From the NCBI RefSeq assembly GCF_001039355.2, contig NW_019774892.1:7334-71333 (forward strand): DNA of 64,000 nucleotides. The letters are read 5' to 3'. This DNA is from Lingula anatina. Lineage: Eukaryota; Brachiopoda; Lingulata; Lingulida; Lingulidae. Both the position numbers and the translations under genes were made by a program. The notes beneath the pieces were generated by a model. The model was not told the origin of the DNA. It made no database searches and saw only the letters and a list, made by a program, of their open reading frames with translations. Shown here one piece after another: positions 14,901 through 27,008 of the stretch (positions within the stretch are counted from its first letter, which is position 1; every line of letters begins with the position of its first letter).

Positions 14901-17900
14901 GCTGATGCATGTTCGATGAAAATACCCTATGAGCACTAACAGCACAGACATTCCCAAAACAATTAGCTCCATCCAATAATTCCCCCCGAGGATAATCCAC
15001 CTCACGTGCTCTCTCCTCCCAAAACTCTCAGGAGATCGAGGGAATTTTCTATCCTCCACGTATATTCTTTTTAATGATCAAAAATGACTAAAAGCACCAT
15101 TGAAATAGTATCCAGTTGACATGACTGCTGAGAGACTTCCTTCCGACTCATTCATGCTGAGGTTTCACTATCCTCTATCAGTCTGTTTGTGGATTCCCAG
15201 GATGAGATTCCAGGAGTGAGTTTTTTTCGGCCACAGATATTATGATAAATGCCATCTGAGAAATATTGTTCAAGGCAGGTGAAAATGTCTGCAAGTTGTG
15301 CAAATATACACATTCCCTCCTGGGCTATCTATAAGGTATGTTTCTCCATCAACCTATCTGCTGGCAAAGCTGCTTTGGATGAGAAGAAGGGTGCCATATA
15401 CTGATATACAAGGTAATTACCAGCTATGGCATTCTTTCCACTTTCCACAAGTGTCTAAGACAAATACCGAATCCTAAGCATCCATCCCCTGTGCAAATAA
15501 CCAAGATATGTGGATGATGCACAGGGACTAAATTTAGAAGGATGAAAGATGCACGCAAACAAAAAAAGTTGTTTAGCTACGAATGCCTATCTATTTGATC
15601 TAATTGAGACAAGGCAGTAATTTGGAATGTACATGCTCCCTATTTAAACAGGACTAAAAAGGAACACACTTATCCACACTTTTTCTATACGTTTGTGATC
15701 TTTAATTTTTTTGGTCTAGATTCATAAAATGAGCTTTAAATATCTTTATACATATATTTATAATTCTGCACAGTTCCGACAGCAGACAGAAATAAAAATA
15801 ACATCAACATGTGTTATCAAACATATAATTAGAAACATATGGTCTGATATAAAATGTTCATAATTTGTTCTATACAAAATACAAATATACCAAGTAAATT
15901 GTATATGAACAGTTGCCTTATTGATTTTTAAAAACCCCTAATAAGGTTCATTTCCTAATCGCTGAGCCTAGTTAATGGTTGGCATTAAAATACTAATAAA
16001 ATGACAAAACAAAAATGAAAAAAAATTAATAACTTTATATGCTAATATTTTTGTTCAACCAAACTAAATAATAATATTAAACACTGGGCACAGAATGTAC
16101 TACTATATTGAAGAAATCGTTCTGTTTCACTTGCCTATATCCTCTTTGTACTAAATAACAAAAGAGACCACCAATGCTATGTCAAAGGTAAGATGATACA
16201 TGTGTGACTGTCTTGTTATGTATTTAGGCAAGGTTTAATATAATATGACAGTTGAATTGCTTTCAAGAAAGTACAAATTTATTTTTCGTGATAGTGACAA
16301 TATACATGGAAAGACAGACAACTTTTACCAAATCCCACTAAAAAGACAGATTAAGATTTATTAAATCACACTATACAAAGGAAACGACATGACCCTGAAC
16401 TTGAAGCAAAGATGACCGCAAATAATCCAACTATATGACTCCAATAATAAATCCCTGACAAAGCTCTAACTATGCTTGCACTGCTTTTTCAAGGTCGTCG
16501 AAACCAATATTTAACTGTTGCTTCTATTTCTACCATCAAACCAAAACACCAGTGTTACTGTGTTGGAACATGTCACACGGTAAATAAAAGGTGCACTTTG
16601 CCATTAAAAGGAGAATAAACAAAGGTAAAAATATAGATTATATTCCAGCTTTAGCATTTTGCTGTTTTAAGTGGGGATCTGGGGGTCCAATATTCACTAT
16701 GCTCAAACGAAGGGCATTGTGCGTGTGTTTTTAGGCACGAGCAACACATGTTATTTGATCTATTCAATACTTCATCTCAAAGGGACATTGAAAACTGCCG
16801 GAAACGTGCTCTACCAAGCAGTCGAAGAAATTTCAATACACTGTTACTTAAACAGCTGAGATTTTGTATTGAAACTTCCATCATAAAATCCATTTACTCT
16901 ATATTTACAACTTACACTTATGCTCAATTTTTTATTCTCGCTTTCTTTCTTTCTTTTTTTTTTATCAGACATTATAAACCATTAAAATTCTTATCGAGTT
17001 GAACTCATGAGTTGGACCGCCTCCTTTGTGCTATCTTAACCTCAGAATGGGTGGGCACATTTCCAATTACCTCATGTTGAACTCCAACTGCCGCATATTG
17101 ATCACAGTATCTTATAAGGACTGGAGATCAATCAGCTGTGGAAGCCATGTGCTGTCCTTTGAGAGAGGACTTTAAGAGGTGCTATCACATGCTGTACTCA
17201 TGACTAAGTGAGTACCGTCACATGCACAAACACATACATTACACAAGACAGAATCTATAGTACATATATATATGTATCCCTGACTAAAACCCTATTCCCA
17301 TAGACACCATCACGCTATATAGATCGATCCAACTCTGCAGGGACTCTCACTGAGTGCTATCAGCTTAACTCTGGTTTCCAACTCAGACAATCACCAGCTT
17401 TTTTTTGTATTCAACTCAGAGCCAGGAAACAGCATGTCATTCAGTTAAGCTGATTGCATTCAGCAAGATTCCCTGTAGAGTTGGATCGATCGATGTGGAC
17501 TGATGGTGTATATGGGAATGGGGCCTAAATTAACAAGTCTAAATCAATCCAGTTTAGTTGCTCTATAAACCATCTCTCCCACTGTCTCTAGCTACAGATA
17601 CCTATATCTCCGAGGCCCCATTCAGAACAGGGGACTAACTAGTCCAAGGGTCAAATATGGCCAACCCACTTGAATACTTCCCCACGGGATATAGATCTAT
17701 TCTGTATTCAGTGTCTATTAGTGGATTAGACGGCAAGCTTAACAGTGGGACGCCGTATTTTAATCCTCGGACTAGTTAGTCCCTTATTCTGAATGGGGCC
17801 CAAGATATCCGATGCTGTTAACCCAGCAAACCCTACCCTGGTGACTGGCCCAAGTCTATATCTACAAAAGCACTGCCAGCTCTAACTAAGCGACCATTCC

Positions 17901-20900
17901 CACAGATATTTGGATCGATCTATCTCCCTGGGGAGTCTCACTAAATTGCTGTCAACTTTTCCGGCTTAAATGTCTGTCACGCCTAGCAAAGCTGTTAGGG
18001 TGTAATTATCTTTACCCCCTAGCTGATTTGGTAGGCGTGACAGACATTTAAGCCAGTTAGAAGTAAGATGATAATTTAGTGAGACTTAGAGAGTTAGATC
18101 GATCCAGATGGATCCATCTACTAGTATGTATGGGAACCCAGTCTAACATTGAAAAGAAGTCAACACAAAACAAATTAAATAAATTAACATAACAACAAAG
18201 AGACCTTATAGATAATGGTCATAAAAGATGATCTAGCTTTAATTATAATTTAATAAACGGTGGGATCTGGGTAATCTGGTGATGCACCACCACATCAACA
18301 GGCCCTTGGACGGAACTGAGGTGGGGGGGGGTCCGAGTTTCACAATCTTTAATGCATCTGAGGTGGTCAATCTGTGTCCCCTTCAACATACGGTACCTGT
18401 TTAGAATGGTTTTGAAAAAGTGTTCAGCAAGATGTTAAAAGGACCATAACCTTGATATGTCATTTAAATTTTTGCACATGAACATTGATTTACTAAGTAG
18501 TCGTAAGTCAGTTTCCACTCCCTTTTAACTTAACGAATCAAATGTGTAAAGTCACTTGTTTAACACAATGGGGACATAATTCCAACCCTCTTATCATCAA
18601 TAATTAAAGCTTCAGGTGATTTGGCTGAAACTAAGGAGAATGTCAACAATCAATTACAAAAGCGATGGTATGTAATCTTGTTAAGTTCAAGGCCTTAAAG
18701 GTAATTATGTAACAGTATGGATGTACATATACGACTGTGAATGTTATCTAAAGTTCAAATAGTACAATAACTACTGCATAAATGGACATCTGCATGTGCA
18801 TTGAAATGGGTAGACTAAATTGAACACCTCAAAAAAACAAACAAACAAAAAAAAACTTATGGCATGGTTTACTATAATTTGCCTTATTGAAAGGAAGAAA
18901 ACAATCTTCAGATGAATATTTATGAATAAAATAAAATGTGAAGCAATCACAATATAAGGAATTTTATACATCTATGTATAAACATACAGAAAGAAATCTT
19001 AACAACACCTCATGGAATAATCATTAAAGGTTGCTTGGGTTAAACAAACATCGGATATATACCAAATCCGCATACATGAATTACAGTATTTGGATGAACC
19101 CATATACAAAGGGACCATTCCCATATCCTTTCGTACTAACTTTGGATCGATCTTTCTCCTGGGGGATTCTTGTTAAATTGCAATTAACTTAACCAGCTTA
19201 GATGTCTGTCATACCTACTGAAGCTGCTAGGGGGTAATTAATTATCTTTTAGCAATTTTAGTAGCCATGCCAGACATCTAAGCCACTCGAGCTGAAACCA
19301 ATTTAGCAAGAAACCCCTTGGAGATGGACTGATCCTGTTAGATCGATCTAGGTATGGGAACCCAGTCTAATATTCTCCCAGAATTAAGTTCAAGTTCTAA
19401 ACATTTTTTTTATCTCTTCCATCTCCATCTATCAGTGTATAGGTACCCAAAACATTGGATTACAAAAAAAAAAAAAAAAAAAAAAAACTTACATGATGCA
19501 GGTACTAGAATCAAATCAATATGATGATGCAAAGGGTTTTGCTTTCTTGGGGAGTTTTAGAAGCAGCATCGGGATATAAAGACATGTCTGTGGCTTCTGA
19601 GCACAAGAACTGTTGGCAGGTATTTCAGGATAGGGATAATTAGCTGAATATCCTTGCAATTTGAGTACACTAATCAATCATTGATGTGTCAAATGCATAC
19701 ACAAGTTGCACCACACGTCTCAATGTACAGACTTTCAGAAAGCTCACTTGACCTTCAGCTTGTAGAATTCAAATAATCGATCCTCTAGTCTAGTAATTAA
19801 TTAAAACATCTCATCCTCGCTTACAAATAGATAATTAATAATAATAATAAAATAAAATTTTCTTTCTATGAAATCACATCTGTTAATTCAAATTAATAAA
19901 ACATTGGTTTTGGTACTTTATAACATAAGCTTTTTTAAAAGACGGAAGAAGACACTTGACTTTTTCACCTAAGTGAGGGACTAGACTTAGTAGCTTGGAG
20001 TGTGGCATTGTATTACCCCTACACAAAGATTCCAAATAATGTATTTATTGTGTTTCTTAGCTCTAAATGTATTGAGATAATAGATAAAATTGCCATCTTC
20101 TGATAATAAGTACACGGAATTCCTTTTAAGCTGGCCTATGGGGATTAATATACACATGCAAATTTATAATGCACAGTTTATGCATGTATGTTGTATGAAT
20201 AATGCTTAGTTGTTATGTCTCTTAATTATGAAATATTCAAGACCTAATGGCATACTTTTGTTATGCTAATATTCTGTGTGCACGTTGCATGGCAAATTAC
20301 CAAGATACGCAAGAAAAAATCCTTTTGATGCAAAAAGGCAATTATACTGATTTATCTTTTTCAGTTGTTTTATCATCTGATAAGTGATCTGCCAATCACA
20401 CTTAAGGCGTAACATGGGGCAAAAAGTAGAATTTTCTTCTGAAACCCAATCAGTTCTTTCTTTAGCACATTTTTTTTTTTTTTTTTGGGGGGGGGGTCTC
20501 TGGTAAATGAAAAATGTTTTCTAATATAGTGACTCACAATTTTACCATTACCAATATTACCATTATTTTTTCCAGTTGGGGTTCAATATTACCCTGATGC
20601 TGGCAATCCTGCTGACATATTTTTCATTTCACAAAAACTTCTGAGAACCATTTTTCGCTGGTACATTAGTTGTTTTCATTACTTCTGAAGACATCTTAGG
20701 ATATGTTCCTCATAAAGGAACTAATAACAAGATATAAAGTTAAGGCATAAAAAGGGCAATGGCTCTTTGTATAATACTAATAGTAAGCTATTTCTTCATA
20801 AACACATTTGCGTGAACTTTACCAAATCATGAAAGAGGGAAATGCATCTCATCTGAACAAGCACGCAGCAATGAAACGCATCATGTTCCTCTTGGCAGCC

Positions 20901-22198
20901 ATTTTCATTTCTTAATTTTCTTCCACTGCTGATATCATCTGAGAGGAAATCAATTTTGCTGCAAACAACCTGACTTCAGATGAAATGTATGACTGCTACC
21001 TGCCGAAAGTAAATTATCCAGGAGAAATTTCTTGAAGAAAGGAATTACATAAAAAAATCTTGTATTTTTAAAAAGCAAATTTCTGCCTCTCATTGATGAA
21101 CATTTTTTTCTCATCTCTCAAAAATAAATATTGAAAAATACAAAAGAGTACTACCTAAAAATAGCCTAAAACAAAACAATTCTTCGTAAATCAATGCTGA
21201 TAGGCAGTTAAGTCAATGCACGCAAGCGTGCATCACTGTCTATGTGAGAAGGAGAGTTTAAGTCAATTGCAGAAAAGTATTGAGTCAATTGTCTAAAAAA
21301 ACATTCTCGTTATGCCACAATTAGATGTAGACAGCAAAAGATTACAAGTAATAGCTTTCATAACTGGTCTTTTTTTCACAATAATTTGTATGGCTAGCAT
21401 TGCCACCTGATCTATAGCATGCATTGTGAAGATAATTGACATAGCTAATATCTCTCTCATTTATCTTCAAATATCCATTTTCTTTTATGATTATATTCAC
21501 GACCAATACCTCTAATGGAACATTTAATATTACAGACAGGTCCATACTATCAAATGTCAAATCCCAAACAATTACGCATACAAATACTGAGAAACGAGGA
21601 TTAATATATCTCTTTGTCAAAAATAATCTTGTCAAAAATCTGAGAATCAATATCCAAGAAAATAAAAAATGACATGGCCTACGTGTCATGACGCCCATTC
21701 ATAACTTTCTGAGAAAGGATGGTGACAAACGCAGAGACAGACAGACAGACAGAGGTGAAAACATTATCTCCTTGGCAGAGGTAGGTAGTAATACCTGCAG
21801 GTAATCCCCAGCTGAGCTGGTAGGGCCTTTGTAAGATTAGCAAGATATATTGAAGATTAGAAAGAAATATATCAATCTTCATGAAAACCTGTGCCTTATT
21901 TATGAACACCAGTTCTGCAGAGATATTTGCATCACTGTTTCAGCTTCAGTAACCAAATGTGCATCTCACTTTCACTGACAGGAAATAAAATATAAAACCT
22001 AAAAAGTACTTCTCTAAACAGGAATGGAAGTTTATCACACATCAAAAGTGAATCTGACATTTTGCCTACAGTTATCTGCAGAAATTAAAATGCAGTTGAA
22101 CATTTCCATAAATTTTTGACACATGCAACTCAGTGGCCATAGAATGAAAGCTAGCAAGGTAAATTAGGTTTGCTGATCCTCTTTCACAAATGATACCT

Positions 22199-22232
<34 letters not shown>

Positions 22233-22748
22233 ACCAGATTTTGTGGGGATTTTCAGGTCCAGTAGGGATATCTATGCGACTTCACACCAGACTTTAAGAT
22301 TTGCAAGAACCTGCTTGAGGTGGGCTTACTTTTCCTCGTGTGCCTGGTATCCATGGATGAATTCTATCAGCTTTTATATGTTGCTGCACCATACTCACTA
22401 GTCTACCATTATAAATGACCCCCACCCCACTCTCTTCCAAATCTCCCAAAATCTTGCTGAGAGTCACACAACTATCTCAGTTGATTTCTATTAAATCACC
22501 TGTCAAGGAGCCAATGGGCCAGTGGTTTATTTCTAGTACTGTAAATAAAAGGTAGCAAATATGCTTGTATTGTATAAACAGTCTGCACTTGTCTGCCCTT
22601 TTGAAGATCACAGTGTGTATGTGTGTGTGTACGTGTGTATGTGTGTCCATGAATGTGTGTGTGTGTGTGGGGGGGGGGTTAAAAATTATCAAGATGAAGA
22701 GCTTGTTCAAAGTTTGCTACAGTAAATGTTGATTGCAATGGTTAACTC

Positions 22749-22801
<53 letters not shown>

Positions 22802-25061
22802 CAACAACAAATTCTTCAAACAATATGCTGGGTTAATATCAAGTATCTCAGAGATGCTGTCTCAATTGTCAGAAAAAGAAACATACTAAAAATACAGTGA
22901 AGGATGTGCCTGTCCATATCATGTCCACTAATATCGATTTACGACTGAGGTCAGATCTGAACAGAGATTTAATATTTTCTGCTTTAGACAAGGAGAATCA
23001 TACATATATCACAGTGAGTAATAATTTTGAGTGGTAACTTAAAATATAGCAGAACAGAAGGAAAAATACAAAAAAAAAAAACAACTTTAAAACCACAAAA
23101 GGACAAATAAGATGACAAGTGGGTTAAACAAGCAATAAGTTCAGGCAGCAGATATTTGCATTAAAGAAATAGCTTTACAAAAATCTAGAAGAACCTAAGG
23201 GCAGAATCTGTTTGCAATATCATGCTGAGAGTACCTAAAATAGATTCTTTAATGAGTTTAACAGGCATGCATGAATAACATTATCCCATCACGTATGAAC
23301 TGGCAGAAAATCAAAGAACATGTTAGATTCCCATGAGTTTTATCCAATGCATAATCAAATCACTAAGGATGGACACCCTCCTCCTTCTGATTGACATACT
23401 AATTTTTCTGAGTCATATTTTCTATTGACAATAGAGTGCTATTATAAAACATAGAATAAAGTACATGACTCACCTATATGGCACTATCCAGTCTTAAAAT
23501 AAACACTTCTGACAAAAAAAAAAAAGTTTTTTTTTTTGGTCTCCACAGAAAATGGTGAAGACTAGTCCAATTTGACTTTTTGGGTAGATTGAGCATCAGT
23601 ATACATTGAATAAGTAGCATGATATAATTAACTGAAGCTACCAACTCTAACTACAGAACACTTAGACTTTATCAAAAAGCACTACACATAAATGCATTCA
23701 AGCAAAACACACAGATAAAAACTGTATATCATAGTGGCTAATTGTCTGCGAATGGGAATGAGAACAGAGGATGGTAAGGTAATCCCCCCAATCCCTGGAA
23801 TTCCTTTTTTTAAACATTTGATACAAAGATCAGGAAATTATCTTTTAGATATAAAAAGGTAGAAATATAATTCACACATAGAAATCCACCCAAAAGAAAA
23901 GAATTTCTACCCTAATTAGTTTTAATTATCACTCTGTATTAATTAGACTAAAACAGATACAAAAGCGCATTTCAAAAGAACTGTAATTATTCAACATGCA
24001 TTATCAATATGACACTTAAGTAATCATCAATCACAATGCCACATGCCCCCCTCACCATATCCATATTTTTTTAATTACTAGTATATAGAACAAAAGTCAA
24101 AATGAAGTCTAAATGAATATGATAAATAATACAATGTTTTCAACACTCAAATACATAAGTGTAATTTTTCCTAATCTTAAGTAAGTCACATTGCTTTAGT
24201 TTAGTATGACCTTATCTCTAAATTATACATGACCTGCTAAATTACATAAAGATACAACCCTGGAGATAACATGCTCAAAAATCCCCATTTCAATTTCAAA
24301 ATTACCCATTTCATTGGTATTTCAATTACAATCAATCTCCTAACATGAGTTACATAACAAAAAACAGCACAAAGTCTTTGCAGTCTAATTTTATCCAGAT
24401 TTACATGTATTTGAGGCACTAATTCAACTATTTTCTATCTAGACTACCAAACATTAAGACTACAGACTAAGACTGACAAGTGTAAGTCAGTGAGGGATTA
24501 TCTGTGTAAAATTCACTAATGCTGAATACATTTAAGGACAGCAGTTTGATTTTGCAGCAGCTGTTGTGACTTTATTAACAATGACAATGATCATTGCGTG
24601 CATTTATATATATAAACGAATGCCCAAAGCTGTTTCCTTTCCGATTGCAGTGTTTGTAATGAACTGGTACTTAGCTTCACAATATGAACACATTTCATTC
24701 ATATAAAACGCATGTACGCTTTACATATGACAACACAGTTTTCAGAATTTTTTGGGGTTAAAAAGAAGTTAAAGTAGTCATAAGTAATATAATGACTGGT
24801 GGCTGTAATGACTAACGATACTATTCCAAGGCCGGGCTGTCATTGCATTGTAAACAACCCGAGTTTGAATATTATGCACGTTGAGTAGGAATAACATGTG
24901 ATCTAATCAAAATCTACGCACATGAGTAAAGGATAAGACTCCCCTTACCTTGGTATACAATTCGGCGACGATTTATCTATTTCCCACGTAGCGTATAGAT
25001 TCTGTGGGACAGGTTTATGCCCCGGCAGTGGGGTCATCTTCTGAAGACCCGAATCCGCCAT
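1746..25061 (-). CDS. PACS: PACS-family (phosphofurin acidic cluster sorting) protein, N-terminal half, partial
   Basis: PACS proteins are cytosolic adaptors that bind acidic-cluster motifs in furin and other cargo and link them to AP-1/COPI for endosome, TGN and ER sorting. Ten coding exons join in phase: 24949-25061, 14344-14443, 13005-13094, 6006-6131, 4567-4732, 3898-4037, 3496-3555, 2834-2985, 2104-2155, 1746-1808 (about 354 residues). Family-typical stretches are [18 protein letters not shown] in exon 1, [17 protein letters not shown] in exon 4, ALSSQPVD in exon 5, and VLDSEQDPE followed by [18 protein letters not shown] in exon 8. These cover the furin/cargo-binding region and the acidic middle region. 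The C-terminal half must lie off the left edge. Exon 6 is acidic (residue run [13 protein letters not shown]). The start is the first Met before the conserved block; an upstream in-frame extension is possible. Exon 10 rests on splice sites and open phase only. Introns 1 and 3 are long (10.5 and 6.9 kb). Confidence 0.9.
2473..2688. mobile_element. Foldback element, diverged GATCGATC-family relative
   Basis: The left side (GGTATGTTTACATTGA, then GACTCTTGCTGAATG) is the imperfect reverse complement of the right side (CATTCAGCGAGAGTC, then CATTGTGAACACACC). The centre resembles the 17281-17530 element (AATCACCAGCTT, CTGATTGCATTCAGC). There is no coding capacity. It lies in PACS intron 8, between exons 8 and 9. 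Confidence 0.65.
3018..3372. mobile_element. Nested foldback elements in a PACS intron
   Basis: The outer arms are CAGAACAGTGGACTAACAGA at the left and GGATCTGTTAGTCCCCTGTT at the right, matching the second foldback family seen at 17613-17800. Inside (about 3083-3275) sits a GATCGATC-family element with CTAGATCGACCTAAC opposite GATAGATCGATCTAAAAC and the typical TATGGGAATACGCCCTTAG end. Neither codes for protein. Confidence 0.7.
3812..3882. repeat. (TTA)n microsatellite
   Basis: About 23 uninterrupted TTA units lie 16 bp downstream of the PACS exon 6 donor in transcript direction. Translated in one frame this gives a spurious polyleucine ORF. Confidence 0.97.
5097..5438. mobile_element. Older foldback element carrying a younger insertion
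   Basis: Outer arms GGCCACATTTACAACCAA and TTGGTTGTGAATGTGGCC are inverted copies, followed inward by GATCCATGG and CCAAGGATC. The element is interrupted by the 169-bp insertion at 5245-5413. It lies in PACS intron 4. Confidence 0.75.
5245..5413. mobile_element. 169-bp MITE with 5-bp ACTTT target duplication
   Basis: The ends CAGGCCCGTAACC and GGCTACGGGCCTG are inverted repeats, flanked on both sides by ACTTT (5240-5244 and 5414-5418). The interior has a G-rich left side and a matching C-rich right side. It is non-coding. The CAGGCCCGTA end type is one I recall as widespread in marine invertebrate genomes. Confidence 0.85.
5465..5624. mobile_element. 160-bp foldback element
   Basis: GGGCTCCGTATCTCGAAAGG at the left is mirrored by CTTTCGAGATACGGAGCCC at the right. 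Inner arms CCATAACCGATTCTAT and ATAGAATCGGTTATGG continue the stem nearly to a short centre. It is non-coding and lies just beside the nested element above. Confidence 0.85.
6205..6258. repeat. A-rich simple repeat (AAAAAT type)
   Basis: Low-complexity AAAAAATAAAAAA tract in the PACS intron upstream of exon 4. Confidence 0.9.
9481..9573. repeat. Near-perfect 42-bp-arm hairpin
   Basis: TTGGTTTACCAGTAATGATA onward to CCACATG (9481-9522) is followed after 9 bp by its inverse (9532-9573) with about one mismatch (TTTACC against GATAAA). The compact form suggests a tiny foldback element. A transcribed hairpin RNA is not excluded, since it lies in an intron. Confidence 0.85.
12741..12804. repeat. 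Exact 32-bp tandem duplication
   Basis: Two identical head-to-tail copies beginning ACATTTCAAGTAACACAC, in PACS intron 3. Confidence 0.95.
13269..13312. repeat. (TG)n followed by a G-run
   Basis: A TG dinucleotide repeat changes directly into about ten G, within PACS intron 2. Confidence 0.95.
14203..14243. repeat. C18-A23 compound homopolymer
   Basis: Eighteen C are followed directly by twenty-three A (T23-G18 on the other strand), in PACS intron 2 just before exon 2. Confidence 0.97.
17281..17530. mobile_element. GATCGATC-family foldback element
   Basis: Ends CCCTATTCCCATAG and TATGGGAATGGGGCC are inverted. Next inward are ATAGATCGATCCAACTC and GAGTTGGATCGATCGATG, then CTGAGTGCTATCAGC and its partner near TGATTGCATTCAG. 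Non-coding. Confidence 0.85.
17613..17800. mobile_element. Second-family foldback element
   Basis: The inverted ends GGCCCCATTCAGAACAGG and CTTATTCTGAATGGGGCC continue inward as GGACTAACTAGTCC and GGACTAGTTAGTCC. The same arms flank the nested element at 3018-3372. Non-coding. Confidence 0.85.
17884..18146. mobile_element. GATCGATC-family foldback element
   Basis: Ends GACCATTCCCACAG and TATGGGAACCCAGTC. Arms contain TGGATCGATCTATCTCCC and GTTAGATCGATCCAG. The core has a strong second stem, TTAAATGTCTGTCACGCCTA against TAGGCGTGACAGACATTTAA. Confidence 0.9.
19107..19370. mobile_element. GATCGATC-family foldback element
   Basis: Ends GGGACCATTCCCATA and TATGGGAACCCAGTC, arms TTGGATCGATC and TTAGATCGATC, and a core stem CTTAGATGTCTGTCAT with its inverse GCCAGACATCTAAG. 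It is close in plan to the 17884 copy but diverged. Confidence 0.9.
22751..22798. repeat. (AAT)n microsatellite
   Basis: About 16 AAT units followed by short AAC units, in PACS intron 1. Confidence 0.95.
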
Positions 25062-25142
25062 TGCAAATTTTTTATTATACGCATGTGCGACTTTTGACCT
25101 AGTGACCTTTGAACCCGGAAGAGGAGGTAAACATACGCACAC
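25062..25142 (-). promoter_or_regulatory. PACS: PACS 5' leader / proximal promoter with hormone-receptor-like half sites
   Basis: Directly upstream of the PACS ATG the plus strand reads TGACCT-AG-TGACCT (25095-25108), a direct repeat of the nuclear-receptor half-site with 2-bp spacing. The second half-site also forms a 1-bp-spaced repeat with TGAACC (25103-25115). A CCGGAAG ETS-like motif follows. The transcription start is not known, so these may lie in the leader or in the promoter. Confidence 0.35.
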
Positions 25143-26959
25143 GTGGTCAAGAAATTTTTTTTGTGTACGTTTATATGAAAATGTGAAGGACCCACAGATG
25201 GTATCTGGTCACAATTCTCGGACTTCTTTGTAACAAATTACTCTCAATTATACACGAATATATTATACATTCTACGTAAGGCCAGACAGAACTGATAAGT
25301 TGATTACAGCTACAGCACACCAAGCGGCAACTGTAAAATCTCTGTAGAAATTTATTTTCGTTTTTTTTTTTCAACAAGATGTTAAATGAGCATAGAAACT
25401 AAATTTTAAGGCTAGGTGTTTTTTTTTTTTTTTTTCGGGGGGGGGGGGGTTGAGGGAGGAGTAAAATCAAATCCATATTGTAGGCCATTATTGAGCATAA
25501 AACAACAATAGTACAGTATAAGGGTTTCCTGGAGTCAGTGATAAATAAACCCACTCTTTTTTTTTTTTATTTGATTTTATTTATTTACTCTGAATTCCAA
25601 AATTATGATCATCATAACTGCAGTTTGCTCAGAACGACACATATTCCACATTAATGAAATAAGGACAAGGGTTCATTTCACAGCAGCAGTTACCTTTACC
25701 AGCATACTGTAGTAACCCAAATATCACATTATTAACCATAACACTGAAAAATAATTTGAAAAAAAAAAAATGATTTAAATATCATAACTGTCCTTAGTTG
25801 AAATGCTGTCATTTCCTGTTATACATTTTAACATAGCTTATGATGATAGTATTTTACATTATATCACTAGGGAACTGTGTACTGGAAATGGTGCTATATA
25901 AAAAAGCTTCTCCATTATATATCTTCAGTTTCATTTATTTCAAATATACATTTACTTAGCAAGCTGGAACATGGTTAAATTGTGTCACATTCTTCAACCT
26001 TAGGTCATTGGCAAACAAAATGTCACAGAATGCAGCAAAGAACAAAACAAAACAAAATAACAGCAGGAGTTTAGGTAAATACAAGTTAAATTATCATTTC
26101 TATTTATTTCTTTGTACCTGCCTTTTTTTTTTTCAAAATAAAATGCATCCTTTCATTTTCAAATAAATGATATAAAAGGTCTCTCTCTCTCTCTCTCCTG
26201 TCAATAATACATGAGACATTAAGGAGAGCATATGATGCTAGAAGCGATATGTCTCCTTTTCTTTGGATAAACCTTGTCAAAAAATTAATTGCCTAAAAGA
26301 TACAATACAGGTGCATCTTTGTATAATTTAACTACGCCTTACTTGGCAAGGCAAATGTATATTAAAATCATTCATTCAATGTAAATGCATCATAGCTATT
26401 ATATATTATCATTATGTATCAAATATCCCCTTTAATACACAGTATAAAGTACAAAAAAGATTCATTTTGGGATGAAGCAAACAATGCAAGTAGCCTTTAT
26501 CTCTTTGGTACAATTAGCCCAATTCAATTCATAAATAGCACAATATGATTCAAGAGACTTAATCTCATTTATCAAGTCACAACACGTAAGTTTTTGAGTC
26601 TCTTTATCAGTGCATCAAGCTCACAGTAAAGCTGATACATGTATCCCTTATAACATGGCACACTTGTCAGTAACACAACAAAAACAAAACAAAAAAGTCA
26701 TTAAACAAGACATAGCTGAACACGTGGACCATTACCATGTATCATTAAACACTGCTCATCAATGTGCTTGAAACTATTGATCGTTTTAAAATGTTAAAAC
26801 CCTGAAACACACTAACTACATCTTATGCCATTAAGCACTAGTCTCTAATTGTATGATGTAAACCATACATCAAATTGTGTACTTTTTATATGTGAGTACT
26901 TCAAACAAGTCCTTAGAGGGAATGTTAAGCACATTAATAAATTACATGGTAACAATATA

Positions 26960-27008
<49 letters not shown>

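Larger units (their letters stand above)
14444..24948. other. PACS: PACS intron 1
   Basis: A 10.5-kb first intron, with no second gene recognised on either strand. It contains a cluster of four foldback elements between 17281 and 19370, homopolymer and compound tracts (19464-19487 A; 20470-20496 T17-G10; 22203-22229 A), a TG/G tract (22613-22679), an AAT microsatellite (22751-22798), and a short GACA run near 21730-21750. Open frames here (such as 118 codons at 21342-21698, minus) show no recognisable protein. Confidence 0.75.

Noticed and set aside
21342-21698. A 118-codon minus-strand open frame in PACS intron 1
   Set aside because: No recognisable domain, no splice context, and an overlapping plus-strand frame; AT-rich chance frame most likely.
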